This document shows, piece by piece, positions 34,301 through 45,199 of a DNA stretch of 64,000 bases. The DNA lies in contig NW_006766886.1 in NCBI RefSeq assembly GCF_000275845.1, positions 1,588,945 through 1,652,944 of the forward strand, written 5' to 3'. This DNA comes from Dichomitus squalens LYAD-421 SS1. Its lineage: Eukaryota; Basidiomycota; Agaricomycetes; Polyporales; Polyporaceae. The position numbers and the translations under genes are program-made. The notes under the pieces were generated by a model. The model did no database searches. It was not told where the DNA came from and saw only the letters and a list, made by a program, of their open reading frames with translations. Position 1 is the stretch's first letter, and each line of letters starts with the position of its first letter.

Positions 34301-35378
34301 TGAGACCCTGGAGATCCGACTGCACGATCGACGGTTCGGTGTGATAGACAAGCTCGGGGAGGGTGGCTTTGGCGCTGTCTTCGAGGCCATCGACCTAGAC
34401 CTAGCCGGGAAAGGCTTGGACGATGACGAAGATGACGAATTCGAAGACGAGGATGAAGACAAGGACCGCGTGGCGCTCAAGGTCGTCAAGCCCAGGAACC
34501 TCTGGGAGTTCCATGTCCTCCGGCGAATCCATACCACCCTCCCCGCTAACCTCCGCCGGTCGATTATCACTCCTCAAGCACTGTATGCCTTCCGCGACGA
34601 AAGCTTCCTCGTGCTGGAGCTTCGCAGACAAGGCACCCTCCTCGACATCGTCAACCGAGCGCCATCTGCGGGTATCACACAGCAAGGCGCATGCCTTGAC
34701 GAGCTGCTCGTCATGTTCTTCACGATCGAGCTCATGCGCCTCCTCGAGGGCATGCACCGAGCAGGCTTCATCCACGGCGACATGAAGATCGACAACTGCC
34801 TAATCCGCCTCGAGGACGTCCCTGGTCCCGCATCCGCTTGGGAGAGCGTTTATCAGCCGTCCGGCGAAGGCGGGTGGGCATACAAGGGTATCAAGCTCAT
34901 AGACTTCGGCCGCACCATCGACACCCGGCTCTTCCCTTCTGGCCAACGCTTCATCGCGGATTGGCCGACGGACGCACGCGACTGCTTCGAGGTGCGCGAG
35001 AATAAGCCGTGGACGTTCCAGACGGACTACTTCGGCCTCGCCGGCATCATTTACTGCATGCTGTACGGCAAGTACATCGAGGCATCTTCTGTTGTTCCTT
35101 CCCCCACCCCGAGCGAGGACGGCAAGATTCACTACAAGCTTTCGGCGCCATTCAAGCGATACTGGCAGGGCGATCTCTGGACGAGGCTTTTCGACGTGCT
35201 CTTGAACCCGACCTTGGTTCGGCCTGATGGGAAGCTTCCGGTGACGGAGGAGCTCGCTGCTTTGCGCGTCGAAATGGAGATGTGGCTTCAGGCAAACTGC
35301 AATCGTGCCAGCAATAGTTTGAAGGGCCTCATGAAAAAGATTGGCTTGGCTATCCTTGGTGGCAAGGACGGGCGATGA
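31356..35378 (+). CDS. BUB1: Spindle checkpoint kinase BUB1
   Basis: Kinetochore checkpoint protein kinase. The N-terminal Mad3/BUB1 TPR region is YDSFVKWTVDSYGP, LLELLEEATRYFVDDDAYKSDLRYLKLWLLYASH, IYAFLHSKNIGKIYAQTYQEYADALERRGR, then AEADAIYQKGIQRRARPVDPLKRRYEEF. A disordered centre carries repeated FxPFxDENA motifs. The kinase domain has GEGGFGAVFEA (Gly loop), ALKVVKP (Lys), the BUB1-type catalytic loop HGDMKIDNCL (HGD in place of HRD) and DFGRTID. The stop is at 35378. An intron of 388 bp follows exon 1; others are about 50 bp. An acidic insertion (DDDEDDEFEDEDED) sits between Gly loop and Lys. Convergent with PBP1. Confidence 0.95.
31724..32111 (+). other. 388-bp intron in BUB1
   Basis: Starts GTGAGT after ERRGR and ends TTTCGTAG before AEADAIYQKG, both conserved in BUB1, so the join is secure. 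It is about seven times longer than typical introns here. No internal exon fits the frame and no ncRNA was recognised. Confidence 0.65.
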
Positions 35379-36354
35379 TATGTCGCCAGTAATCCGCGCT
35401 ACGTCGTCCTTATATGTCGTCGTCTTTCTCCTATCCTTAGAGACTTTCCTGCCTGAACCCCTACCATACACTTCGTTGGCGAAATCATGCTTCCTACGCC
35501 CACAACGATACTCACTACCACCCGCACTGTGTCAATATCTACACGCATGCACGCAAACTTCTGTATCCCCACATAATTCCATTCAGCCCATGTACGATTG
35601 ATTGCATTCCATACACCATGAAGAACCACGTGCGGATATCCGTATGACGACCCGATCCAATCCACCGTCCTGTGTCCCAGCTAACTCGTGCCAAGGATGA
35701 TCCTGTAGGATCCGCGATTCACCCGCGGTATGTACAGAGCCGCTACAGTGATTTTGCGAAACAATGCATCACAACAATTCGCAACTGACAACACAACGCA
35801 AACCGAAACAACAGTGAAGAACGGCCAAGGGGATGAGGGCAGGGGGGGAGGAGATACGGCGGGCAGTCGGTAGAAGGATGCGACGGGACAACGACACGGA
35901 CGACTCGGAGGAACCGACAGGGTGGCGACGGACAAGCGACAGCGACGGCGAGTTGGACGTGCGGGAGCAGACACGCACGGGCCGAGCCCCGCTCACACCG
36001 AGGAGCGCACGCAACCAAATTCATGGCAGCGTGCGGTCTTCCTCGACTCCAGAGCGTCGAGCAGGCTCCGCGCGCGACACCTGCACGGGTCGCAGGCCGC
36101 AGCAGCGGCAGCATGTGAGGCAACGAGGGGCTACGTATCAGGACGTATGGGATGACGTGAGTGAAAGTGAGAGGAGGGGGATGCAAGGGAGGGGGCAGGG
36201 AGGGAGGATGAGAGATGCGAAGATGATGTGGGGTGCGAGTGAGTCAGAGACAAACGATGAGATGCACTACGACAGAAGGACGACGACGACGGAGAAGGAC
36301 GACGGCAATGGCATGTCACGCGCGCGACGCGCAAGCGACAACGGCAGCAGCGGC
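35379..36354. other. Convergent 3' intergenic, BUB1 / PBP1
   Basis: 976 bp with a purine-rich, GA-biased plus strand between 35830 and 36330 that keeps long frames open on both strands (for example 35833-36702). These frames are Arg/Gly-rich or overlap PBP1 antisense and show no domain. Probably 3' UTR sequence. Confidence 0.45.
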
Positions 36355-39300
36355 CTATGCGTGGCTCACGCCGCCCATGGACACGGGCGGCGGCTGCCCG
36401 TTGGGATCGTATGGATGCGGGGGTCCGGGCGGGGGCATCATCATGGGGTACGGCATGGCGTGCTGCACTGTAGTATAATTATGACCATCAGTCATCATGT
36501 GCTGTCCTGCTGGCACCAAGTGATAGGGAACTGGCGTACGTTGAGGGCTTTGGTGGTGGTAGTAGGGATGGGCGTGCGAGGGGATCGGGGTCGGTGGCAT
36601 GGACGGACGGGGACCTGCGCCGTTTGGTGGAGGGGGGTACGTGCCAGGCGGGGGAGGTGGCGGCATGCCATACGCTTGCGGAGCTACGAATCCCGGATAT
36701 GAGTGATTATTACTTACACGAGTTAGGATAGGGCGCAGAACGTACGAGGCATCTGACCCATCGGTGTCGAGGGGTACATAGCTGAAGCCGAGTAACACCA
36801 TTTAGGAGGGATCTACGTGATAAGTCCTTGACCACGTACCATTCGGTGGGGGCATATGATAAGGCATAGGTTGCATATAGGGTCCAGGCATGTATCCAGG
36901 GGGTGGCGGGGCCATTCCAGGCATCATAGGCTGTACCATCTGAACATCGCGTGGGGTTAGCACTCATAAGCTTTCAACATACTCGACATAACACACCTGT
37001 CCGGGGTAGCCATAAGGCGGGTACGCATACACGTAGCCCCCACGCGCCGCCTGCGCAGCGGGGTCTTCCTCCGGATACGTCGCTGGAGGCATCGGCGGCG
37101 GAGGACCAGGAGGCGCCATGGGTGGCGACTGCTGCTGGGGTTGAACTTGGATAGGAGGGAACATCTGCATGTACCGCTTGCCGTTGTACGGCCACGTAGG
37201 GGCTATATATCCGAGCAAGCAGCAAAGAGAACACGCGCGGTCGTCAGCTGTCCGCCTTTACGTATTGGACGCACTGCGGTAGAGGAAATCGAAGAGAAGG
37301 ACTGCATCACGCACCGACTTGAGCGGCCTCGATAACCTTGTGGTGTTTGAACGGGTTGAAGTCGTCCTTGACGTGCACCGGGGGCGACTTCTTGATCACA
37401 CGCGTGCCAAAGAAGGGGTTGGGGGGACCCTGGGGTGAGACGTTCTCCGACTGCGCCTGCTTCCCATTCGCAGAAGCGGATGACGTCGCACCGTTCGCGC
37501 TTGGGCTGGGGGATGCACCCTGTAAATCGTGATATCAGAACCGTTCCGAGAAGATGTGACAGCGATACGCACAGGAGAGAACGGCTTCACGGTCGGCCTG
37601 AACGACGACGCATTGACGTTGAGCCTGTTCTGCGCAGTGGGCGACAACGGGCTCGGAGCCGCCTTCGCGGAGCCGTTCGTCGCAGCGGGCGCGACGGGCT
37701 GCAGCTGCGAGGGGGCCGCGGCCGTCGAGGCACGCTTGCCCTTGAACGGCGGGATCGGCTGGATGATCATGCTGATCTTCTTCGACTCCCCAGGCTTGCT
37801 CGGGGCCGTTGACGTCTTCTGCATGGACGAGCCTGCCGCGGACGTTCCCGCGGGCTTTGCAGCGGCGGCCGCGCGACTCGTCTCAACGCCAGCCTTGCCG
37901 GGGGCAGGGACGGGGCGCACGCCAGGGGTGGCGGCGATGGTATTGGAGACCCCGATTGCGCGGGCCTTGGTGTCCTCGGCGTCGCGCGTGGACTTCTCCT
38001 TGATGGCGCGCTGCTTGTCCTCATCCTTGGCGAGGATCGGGACGAGGTCGTCCGGGATGGGCTTGTTGAGCTTGAACGACTTGGAGAAGTTGACGAGGTC
38101 CGAGAGGCGCTTGTCCATCTCGCTCTTCATCAACGCCTGCTTCTTCTTCAGAAGCCGGTCTTTCTCAGTCGACACGAAGTTCCGGAAGGCCGGAACCGCA
38201 TCGGCGGGCTGCTTTGCAGCAGCCCCGCTCGGCGCGGGAGAAGGCACTTTGCTCCCGGTGGGAGTGGACGCAGTTGTGCTCGATGGAACGGCTGCCCCGT
38301 CGGGAGCGTTGACAGCCACCTTCGGGACCTCCGACCTAGCAGGAGGGGTGGTGGCACTGCCAGGTTTGCGTGCGCCTGGGGGAACGTACGCATTCGCACC
38401 ACGGACGACTGCACCGTACCTGCACGAAGTTTAGCACAGCCACAAGCACCCGGTGCATAGTAACGCACTTGTCCTCCTCGTTCGCGGCGGAACCGTCGTT
38501 CGTCAGGTTCATGATACGCTCTTCGGCGACGTGGACGTTGTTGACAGCGGACTGTTGTCATAGCACGATATAACGTAGATGATCCGCACCAAAAATATGC
38601 ATCAACGTCGCCATCCATACTAGTAAGCTATCCGCATCCAAGGTTCAGAACCGTATCACTCACGTTCATGATCTCATTAGCAAGCTGCTGTGCCTTCCTC
38701 TCTTTCTCCTTGTAGTCAGGGGCGTTCCTGTCCAACTTCGTGGTGTATGCATCCTCGTCAAAGCCCGCCTTCACGCCAAACAGCTTCTCGTTCACCGCGA
38801 ACTGGTCCCACGAGCCACCCGACGCCCCAGGGCCGAACGTCAGCTCGTCTACGTTGCGCGGGTTGGCCGGGCCCGAGGCCCCAGGGGCGGCAGCTCCGTT
38901 GGCATCAGCAGATTCGGGCTGCCAGGCCTGCAACTCCCGCTCGCGACGGCCGCCGGTCTTTGAGATGTCGGTGTCAGTCTTGAAAGCTATGCCAATGCGG
39001 ATGTTTTCCCATAGAAGCGAGGAAGATCACCACCGCGGACGGCGCAGCCAGATACGCGATTGAATTGACGCATGTCGAGAAGCGGGAAGCACAGCCGTTA
39101 GCTTTCGGGCAAATGCGCAAGGAGCAACATAATACGCACTGTCAGCACCGTTGGGGATCTTCGCGTCGGCCGGACCAGACGTCCATTCCTGGATATTGGT
39201 GGCTGCGATGAAGTGGGTCTCTCGGAGGGGCGCGCCGGGGGTGTTAACCTCCTTGACGTCCTTGAGAGTAACGCCGGTCGTGTCGCCCTCGGGAGTGGTC

Positions 39301-39822
39301 GAGGCGACGACACCCTCAAAGCGCAGGTTGTTCTTCGTCGTGATCGTCACGGTCGTCCCCTGTACACAGGCGATCCGAGCAGACGGGAACCGGTCAGTCA
39401 ACGCATCTCAATAGATGCCTCGGCACGGCCGTTGCGTCATACTACCACCAACGGTCATGCAAGAGTACAGCAAGACAGTACATACCGTCAGACCGGAGAT
39501 TTGCGCAAGGACACGATTGTGTTCAGCGGTCGGGGCGGGGGGACGGGCTCCGTTCGCGTTCGCAAGGGGCGGAAAGGCGCCTGGGGGCCCTTGCTGGTTG
39601 CCATTGGGAAGGCGTGCGTTGGCGGGAGCTGGGGAGTAGGTCGGGGATGCGCGCGCGCCGGTCCACGCGTTGGTCCGACTGTGGTGTGGAAGAGGGTCAC
39701 AGATTAGATTCGCCCGAGCGAAGGGGAGAGTTGCGGGGAGGAAAAGGAGGAGAGAAGACGGACCGGGCTGCAGGGTCGGGGCCCTTCCTGGGTGGCTTGG
39801 ACTGTCTCGCAGCGGTGGCCAT
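36355..39822 (-). CDS. PBP1: Ataxin-2 homologue, poly(A)-binding-protein-binding protein
   Basis: Stress-granule and mRNA-stability factor. It starts MATAARQSKPPRKGPDPAAR at 39822; exon 2 gives WTGARASPTYSPAPANARLP. The Lsm/Ataxin-2 N domain follows: VTITTKNNLRFEGVVASTTPEGDTTGVTLKDVKEV...FIAATNIQEW. The LsmAD domain is FGVKAGFDEDAYTTKLDRNAPDYKEKERKAQQLANEI. The middle has the RIMNLTNDG and YVPPGARKP blocks, an AFRNFVSTEKDRLLKKKQALMKSEMDKRLSDLV helix, and a textbook PAM2 motif (LNVNASSFRP, about 37585-37625) for PABP MLLE binding. Then NPFFGTRVIKKSPPVHVKDDFNPFKH. The C terminus is Pro/Tyr/Met-rich prion-like (PPYGYPGQ, MPPPPPPGTYPPPP), ending VSMGGVSHA. Confidence 0.95.
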
Positions 39823-40674
39823 ATGCAAGACTCAACTTGTGAAAGCAGAAGTGAAGGAGAGAAGAGAAAGCAGCGAAGCAGAAAGGTGCGAGTGCGGAGA
39901 GAGAAACGGAGCGAGAGACTGCTGGGTGATAACACTGGCCGGAATGTCGGGGATGAGAAGAGAGCAGGTCGGACTGCTGTGGGGCGGGCGGCGAGGAGTG
40001 CGGCGTGCTCAGCGCAGCGTGGTCGTCGATCGGGAATGGGGACGAGGAGAAGAGCGTAGGCGGGGGGAGAGAGGGGAGCACAGGCGAGAGGGCAGGTCGA
40101 GGAGCAGAGTCGACGCTCGCCCTCCAAACTCAATTCTAAACGCCTCGACACCCAGGACCCCGGAGCGAGGCATCTACCACGCCCTCCGTCGCCCTCTTTC
40201 CCCCTCATCCTGCGAGAAACGCTCTACATGGACTATCATATTCCTCACGATACATGCTCTCCCATCCATACGCCCAACTCTGTGTGCGCAAGGAGTAGTC
40301 AGTGCCTCGCTGGCAACTCATAAACCGAGGGCTGTGTCAGGGGTCCCGGCGCGTGTTGCCATTCCAGACTTTGCCTGTTCTTCTCGCCTTCGAACCCGTC
40401 GCAGGCTCTCCCAGCACTCATAATTATCCCGCGCCCCACCCGCAGTTGCGCGCACCCCCGTGCGGCCACCAGCGTCGTCGCCACCCACTGGCCATGCGAG
40501 CAGGTGGTGAAGCGATGTATGCGCGCGGCTCTAGGCAGGGGGATCTGCTTAACCAGCTGTGGCGCCGGAAGCTACCAACACGTATAACCCTCCCCGGTCT
40601 TCTCACTCCGCAACTCCGGACTCTAATCTGCAAAGCAGTACCGCGAACATTCACGGTCGCCTCGTCTCAAAGCT
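39823..40674. other. PBP1 upstream region
   Basis: Promoter side of PBP1. The minus strand keeps a Pro/Ser-rich frame open to about 40208 but it is out of frame with the PBP1 start and judged 5' UTR or promoter. No gene recognised. Confidence 0.4.
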
Positions 40675-40937
40675 ATGTCCGCGCGACATAGCGATCCCGA
40701 CATGTTCGAAGCACGGCACAGCCCGTTCACACTGCACCGCATCGACGTCGACGACGCGCATCCGGCGACGAACTTCGAGCGTCATCTCAGCTGCACTGTA
40801 GGGAGTTAGACTAGATTGGGAGTGGTGCCTTTGTTCGCTGACGCAAAGCATCTCAGCGGGAGAAGTTCTGCGCGAGTCTAAGTTTTAATAGCCACGATCT
40901 ACCACCTCAGCGCATCTGCGGGTCAAGCCCCCCGTGA
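40675..40937 (+). CDS. Small two-exon gene candidate
   Basis: ATG at 40675 reads MSARHSDPDMFEARHSPFTLHRIDVDDAHPATNFERHLSCT, with good codon choice and hydrophilic composition. It is followed by a typical ~60-bp intron (GTAGGG, branch GCTGAC, acceptor CTCAG) and a second exon REKFCASLSFNSHDLPPQ... to a TGA at 40935-40937. If unspliced it stops after 44 codons. No domain recognised. Further open sequence to 41251 may be additional exons of the same gene. Could be accidental. Confidence 0.3.
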
Positions 40938-41541
40938 ATAGCTCAGCTCACTTGTATCCGTGCGCGCGTAGCGCCAACACATCCCTCGCCGAGGAGCGAG
41001 CGTGTGTCAAACAATGCGGCAGGGGATCGTCAGAAGTCCGTGGCCTGGATATTTTGTATCCGGGAGGTGACACGTTGTTCCGTCGAACTTTATCTCCTCG
41101 AGTTCAGTGCCTTACCGGAAACAGTACTTGCAACTTACCATTCGTCCAGCTCGAGCCGCTGGCTTCTTCGCCCTGGCAACTCCGCCACAGTTTCGGCGGT
41201 AGTCTCTGTGCCTGTTTGGACAATCTGACTAACCATTCCGCTCGTACTTAGACTTCTGGGTTTCGTCTTGACGCCCTGACATGTTCTCCAACCTCGAGGG
41301 CACGGCCAGTACGTCGGCCGAGATGCCCAAATGCGAACAAGCCATGCGGGCTCTACTCTAGGTCGTCGCAACATGACTGCATTATGCATTCAGCTTCTTA
41401 AGGTTTGGGACAGAGTGCATTACCATACCACGCTACATAACACAAACTTTCGGGTTTCGACATACGTTACGCCCCTGCACATGTCTCGAACCCATGTACT
41501 TTTCCATCTCACTCGAGGTTCATCGATCATGATCAGACGCA
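40938..41541. other. Intergenic, possible unresolved exons
   Basis: A plus-strand frame lacking an ATG stays open from about 40880 to 41251 and contains cysteine-rich text (RACVKQCGRGSS; LCACLDNLTNHS). I could not assemble a convincing gene. The part next to 41542 is the 3' flank of the minus-strand gene. Confidence 0.3.
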
Positions 41542-44319
41542 TCACCTCCCCCCGCCCTCCTTCTCCAACTCCCGCCCCAAGCCAACCAGCACGCCCTGCT
41601 CCAGCGTCGTCTCCCAAAGCGCCACCTTCGCCCGCTCGACCTCCTTCACGAGCGCCGCCCGCATCGCACGCGCCCTCTCCACGACCGCCCGCCGATCCAG
41701 CTTCCCCGCCCCCGCCGACGCGATCCCAACCCCGACGTCGCAGCCTGGACCGGGGACAGCCTTCGCCTTACCCTTCGCACGTGCAGAGGGTTTGGGAAGG
41801 AGCGGGGCGACACTTGGCCTGGGCACCAGCTGCGCCATTTGATCAGGTGGCAGAGAAGAAGTATGAGAATACAATGCAGGGTGCGGCGGTGGTGGCGTGT
41901 CGACAGACGCAGACGCTGCACATGACGGCGTAGGTCCGGAGGACGTCTGCGGAGTCGAAGATAGGGCCAGAGACGCGTCCACATTGAATGAAGCGGTATC
42001 AGCGGGGGTTTGGGACGCCACAGTAGGATCGATCGCAGTATGAGTCGCCTCCCTCGTGCATGTCTCCATGGCAGGATCAGGACGCACAGGAGTCTGTTCG
42101 GCTGCCGCCCCCGTCACCACCGGAGGAGCGAGCGACACGCCCGTAGCCTCAGTCCTTGGCAGCACGGTCGCAGCGGCGGTATCGTCTCGCCATTCAGGCA
42201 TGGGCACATCGACGTCCATCCCAACGAGCTCGTCTAGCATCTTCGTGCCCTCGACATGCCCAAGCTCGGGGAATGCCCAGTCCCACGAGGGCGTCGCAGG
42301 TCCTGCGTCCCCAGAATCGGCGAGTGAGGTCGTCGTAACAGAGGGGGAAGCAACCAATGACGGCGTGTGCGCGGGAGGCAGGCCGACCGCGGTGGAGGTC
42401 ACAGATGACGCTGATCCGCTTAGGTCTGCGACAAGACCGGGGTATGCGTGGGCCTCTGCGGAAGCGGACGCCCTTGGCTGAGATGATGTATCTGCCATTG
42501 CGGTGGTAGCGAGGTTCAGCAAGATAGGATCGATCATAGCGTCAGAGATGCGAGAAGGGAGGTACGGGTCCGCTGCTGGAGGAGAGGTGGCGGAAATCCC
42601 AGGTACCGAGTTGGCAAGCGAAGACGTGGCAGGCATAGGCGAACCGGCAGTCGCACTTCCGCTCGCATCATTCGGATCCCCAGGCGGGAACGCGGTAAGC
42701 ATTTCCAGCCAGTTGTCGAATAGCGCCTGAGTGCCCTCTGACAAAGACTCGAAGCCCGCGGTAGTGTCAGACATCGAGCCGAGAGGAATGCTCGAGGACG
42801 GGTGCTGTTGCTGTTGCTGCTGAGCCACAAGCAGGGACTCGACTAGTTGATCGAAGGCAACGGAAGAGAGATCAGGCGGAGGAGTATTGACGCACATCTG
42901 AGGCTGACTTTGTGTCGACGGAGGAGGATCTACGTGCTCCGCAGGTAGGACCATCGGTATGCTGTCCTGAACAGGAACCGCACCACTAGCCACAGTACAT
43001 ATCTCAGGAGCGGGGCACTGAGCACCAGAGGCAAGCGGAGATACTTGCGGCGCATGGTACCGAGCGTTGGGCCTCTCCAACCCGTAGTAGAATGTGGCCG
43101 GCCGATAGTGCTTAGTCGACCCAAATGGCCCGTACCATGCCCCGGCACCTCCGCGTCGGTATCCCGACTGCAATGTACGCTGTTGTTCATACCATGCCTT
43201 CGTCGCCGCCTTCTGCGCTGCCCCCCGAACGAGCTGTACAAGATCGGCGAGGAGCTGCTTCCCTCGTTCCCGTTCCCAAGTAGACCGGTAGTTCTCAGGA
43301 CCCTGGCCTTCCTGGAAGGGGTACGGAACGTCCCAGTCGCCGGCGCCGGCGGGTACAGAGTTCAGCTTGCGGCGTTTCGGGGGAGGCGCGGTAAAGCCAT
43401 GAGAATGGTGGCTACTTGTTTGTTCCGGGCTTCGGCTTCGCGTCTGGGCAGAAGTCTGTGCGCCAAAGCTAGGTAGCTGTGAACGTGGGGGACGAGAGGC
43501 GGTGGCAGGCGCGTGAGAGTACGTGTAGAAGGGATGGCTTGGTGGAGCTGAGGCCAGAGAGGGTGCGCGGGGAACGAGAAGACGAAGGAGCGAGATAACA
43601 ACAGGGAGGATGTTCTTCTGCTGAAGAAGCGTTCCGAGAATCTGCTCGCTCGTGGGCCGCGGTAAATCAGAAGGATCCGACGGGCCTGGGCGGATAGGAC
43701 GCTTCCCAATTGAGGGTTGTTGCGCTGTGGGCTCATCCTCGACAACAATCGGATTCTCGGCTGTCGTGCCTCGGGTGTAACGCGTTTTGGATAGGTTTGC
43801 TGGATTCACTCCACCGACCATACCTGCAACGCCCAGTAACGCCTGCTGATTTCTCAGAAAGTTGGGGGGAGGAGTCTCGTTGGGAGAAGGCAGGGCAATA
43901 GGTGGTGGCGTAGGACGAGGCGTAGTCGACGTCGTCCGCTCTTTTCCTTTCCTCGACCTCCGTGCGGCACTCTCAGTGCGCGGCGCGCGAGTGAGCTCTG
44001 CGCTATTTCTCCGAGAAGATCCCCCAATGGGCCGCAAAGGTGGCCTCGGCTGTGAGGGTGGGCGAGACAGGGGCTGAGAAGAGGGAGCAGCCGCGCTCGC
44101 ACTCAACGATGATAATGCTGGTGGAGTGACTGGCAGTTCAGCGACAAGGTGGGAACCAGGAAGTGCAAGAGTCCCCACGTTTTGTGCTGTGCCGCTAGGA
44201 AAAGCTAGCGGTGATGGTGACCTACCTCTGGATGGCGATGGTGGAGGAGAGCCAAAGAGGGAACAGTCATCGTCGTAGTCGCTGCTTGTAGTTGAAATAT
44301 CAGGCATAGCACTAGTCAT
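41542..44319 (-). CDS. Large intronless protein of unknown function
   Basis: A single uninterrupted 925-codon frame, striking in a locus where other genes are cut into many exons. It begins MTSAMPDISTTSSDYDDDCSLF. Most of it is disordered Ser/Pro/Thr/Ala sequence with basic patches (RRSRKGKERTT; PPPKRRKLNS, a likely nuclear signal) and a QQQQQQ run. Two segments look conserved: PRPTSEQILGTLLQQKNILPVVISLLRLLVP, and DWDVPYPFQEGQGPENYRSTWERERGKQLLADLVQLVRGAAQKAATKAWYEQ with a following GYRRGGAGAWYGPFGSTKHYRPATFYYG. A C-terminal helix (RRAVVERARAMRAALVKEVERAKVALWETTLEQGVLV) follows. I infer a nuclear regulatory protein; the family is unknown to me. Confidence 0.8.
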   Translation of the reverse strand: MTSAMPDISTTSSDYDDDCSLFGSPPPSPSRGRSPSPLAFPSGTAQNVGTLALPGSHLVAELPVTPPALSSLSASAAAPSSQPLSRPPSQPRPPLRPIGGSSRRNSAELTRAPRTESAARRSRKGKERTTSTTPRPTPPPIALPSPNETPPPNFLRNQQALLGVAGMVGGVNPANLSKTRYTRGTTAENPIVVEDEPTAQQPSIGKRPIRPGPSDPSDLPRPTSEQILGTLLQQKNILPVVISLLRLLVPRAPSLASAPPSHPFYTYSHAPATASRPPRSQLPSFGAQTSAQTRSRSPEQTSSHHSHGFTAPPPKRRKLNSVPAGAGDWDVPYPFQEGQGPENYRSTWERERGKQLLADLVQLVRGAAQKAATKAWYEQQRTLQSGYRRGGAGAWYGPFGSTKHYRPATFYYGLERPNARYHAPQVSPLASGAQCPAPEICTVASGAVPVQDSIPMVLPAEHVDPPPSTQSQPQMCVNTPPPDLSSVAFDQLVESLLVAQQQQQQHPSSSIPLGSMSDTTAGFESLSEGTQALFDNWLEMLTAFPPGDPNDASGSATAGSPMPATSSLANSVPGISATSPPAADPYLPSRISDAMIDPILLNLATTAMADTSSQPRASASAEAHAYPGLVADLSGSASSVTSTAVGLPPAHTPSLVASPSVTTTSLADSGDAGPATPSWDWAFPELGHVEGTKMLDELVGMDVDVPMPEWRDDTAAATVLPRTEATGVSLAPPVVTGAAAEQTPVRPDPAMETCTREATHTAIDPTVASQTPADTASFNVDASLALSSTPQTSSGPTPSCAASASVDTPPPPHPALYSHTSSLPPDQMAQLVPRPSVAPLLPKPSARAKGKAKAVPGPGCDVGVGIASAGAGKLDRRAVVERARAMRAALVKEVERAKVALWETTLEQGVLVGLGRELEKEGGGR

Positions 44320-45199
44320 ACGTTCGGAGGTGTCAGAGGTGTAGGGGGCGAGATGGTAGATACTGGCAGTACCTCGTTCGAGTGCTATCGATTGGTGGCC
44401 GCGAGGATGAGGCGAGGATAGATCCAGTTTGGTGATGCTGCTCGAGATGGATGCTATCAGTAGGCCGTCGCTTCTGTGTTTTACGTGTAGCGCTACTTAC
44501 CTCACGGAGCGCGTCCGAGGACGAGGAATACGGGGAATGTGTGGGGGTGGGGGTGCAAAACTGGCCTCAAAATCTGCGCGGAACGGATGGGACTGCAATG
44601 CCAATTAGCTCCGACCGAAGGTTTCTATCTCCGACACCCCTCCCAGAGGCCCGTTAGAAGAGCGACATACTCCGCGAGACCGGCCTCGGACACACTTGAG
44701 GGTCGCCGACATGGTCGATGATGCAGACCGCCGATGGTGACCATTCATAAAGATCTACACTCATCCCGGCTCGTCTACACCTGCCTGTCTGCCTGCCTAG
44801 AATGACGATGATTCATTCACGAATACATGCGTCGGCTCAAAGCCCGATTCGGCGAGTGAGACCGTTTTGAGAGGCTCCGGGATTTCCCAAAGTGCGAGGC
44901 TGAGACGTAGGTGTAGCGGTACGTCTGAAGGTTTCTTACAGGTCCGAGCCACCATCGCCACTGGACTTGCGAGTCGCATGGGACGGCGGCAGTCGCAGCC
45001 TAGCCACTCGTGAGCCGGGTACATTAGTCGTGGGTCGGCGTGCTCGCCGTTGGTCATAGGTGCCTAAATATTCCGGATCGTTATCAGCTGCAGAGGTGCG
45101 CACTGCGTCATGCACACTGCGCTCACCCATCCTCCGCTGAATTCCATTTTTCAGGCCTCGTACCTGCTACTTCTATCCTTCCTCGTCCCCAGCTGATCC
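44320..45199. promoter_or_regulatory. Divergent promoter region
   Basis: 880 bp between the starts of the unknown 925-aa gene (-) and the Rho GEF (+). It contains GCCTGTCTGCCTGCC-type short repeats near 44785. No gene was recognised; frames here are short. Confidence 0.4.

Noticed and set aside
35833..36702. 289-codon plus-strand open frame
   Set aside because: Purine-rich 3' UTR-like DNA then antisense of PBP1; low complexity and no conserved motif.
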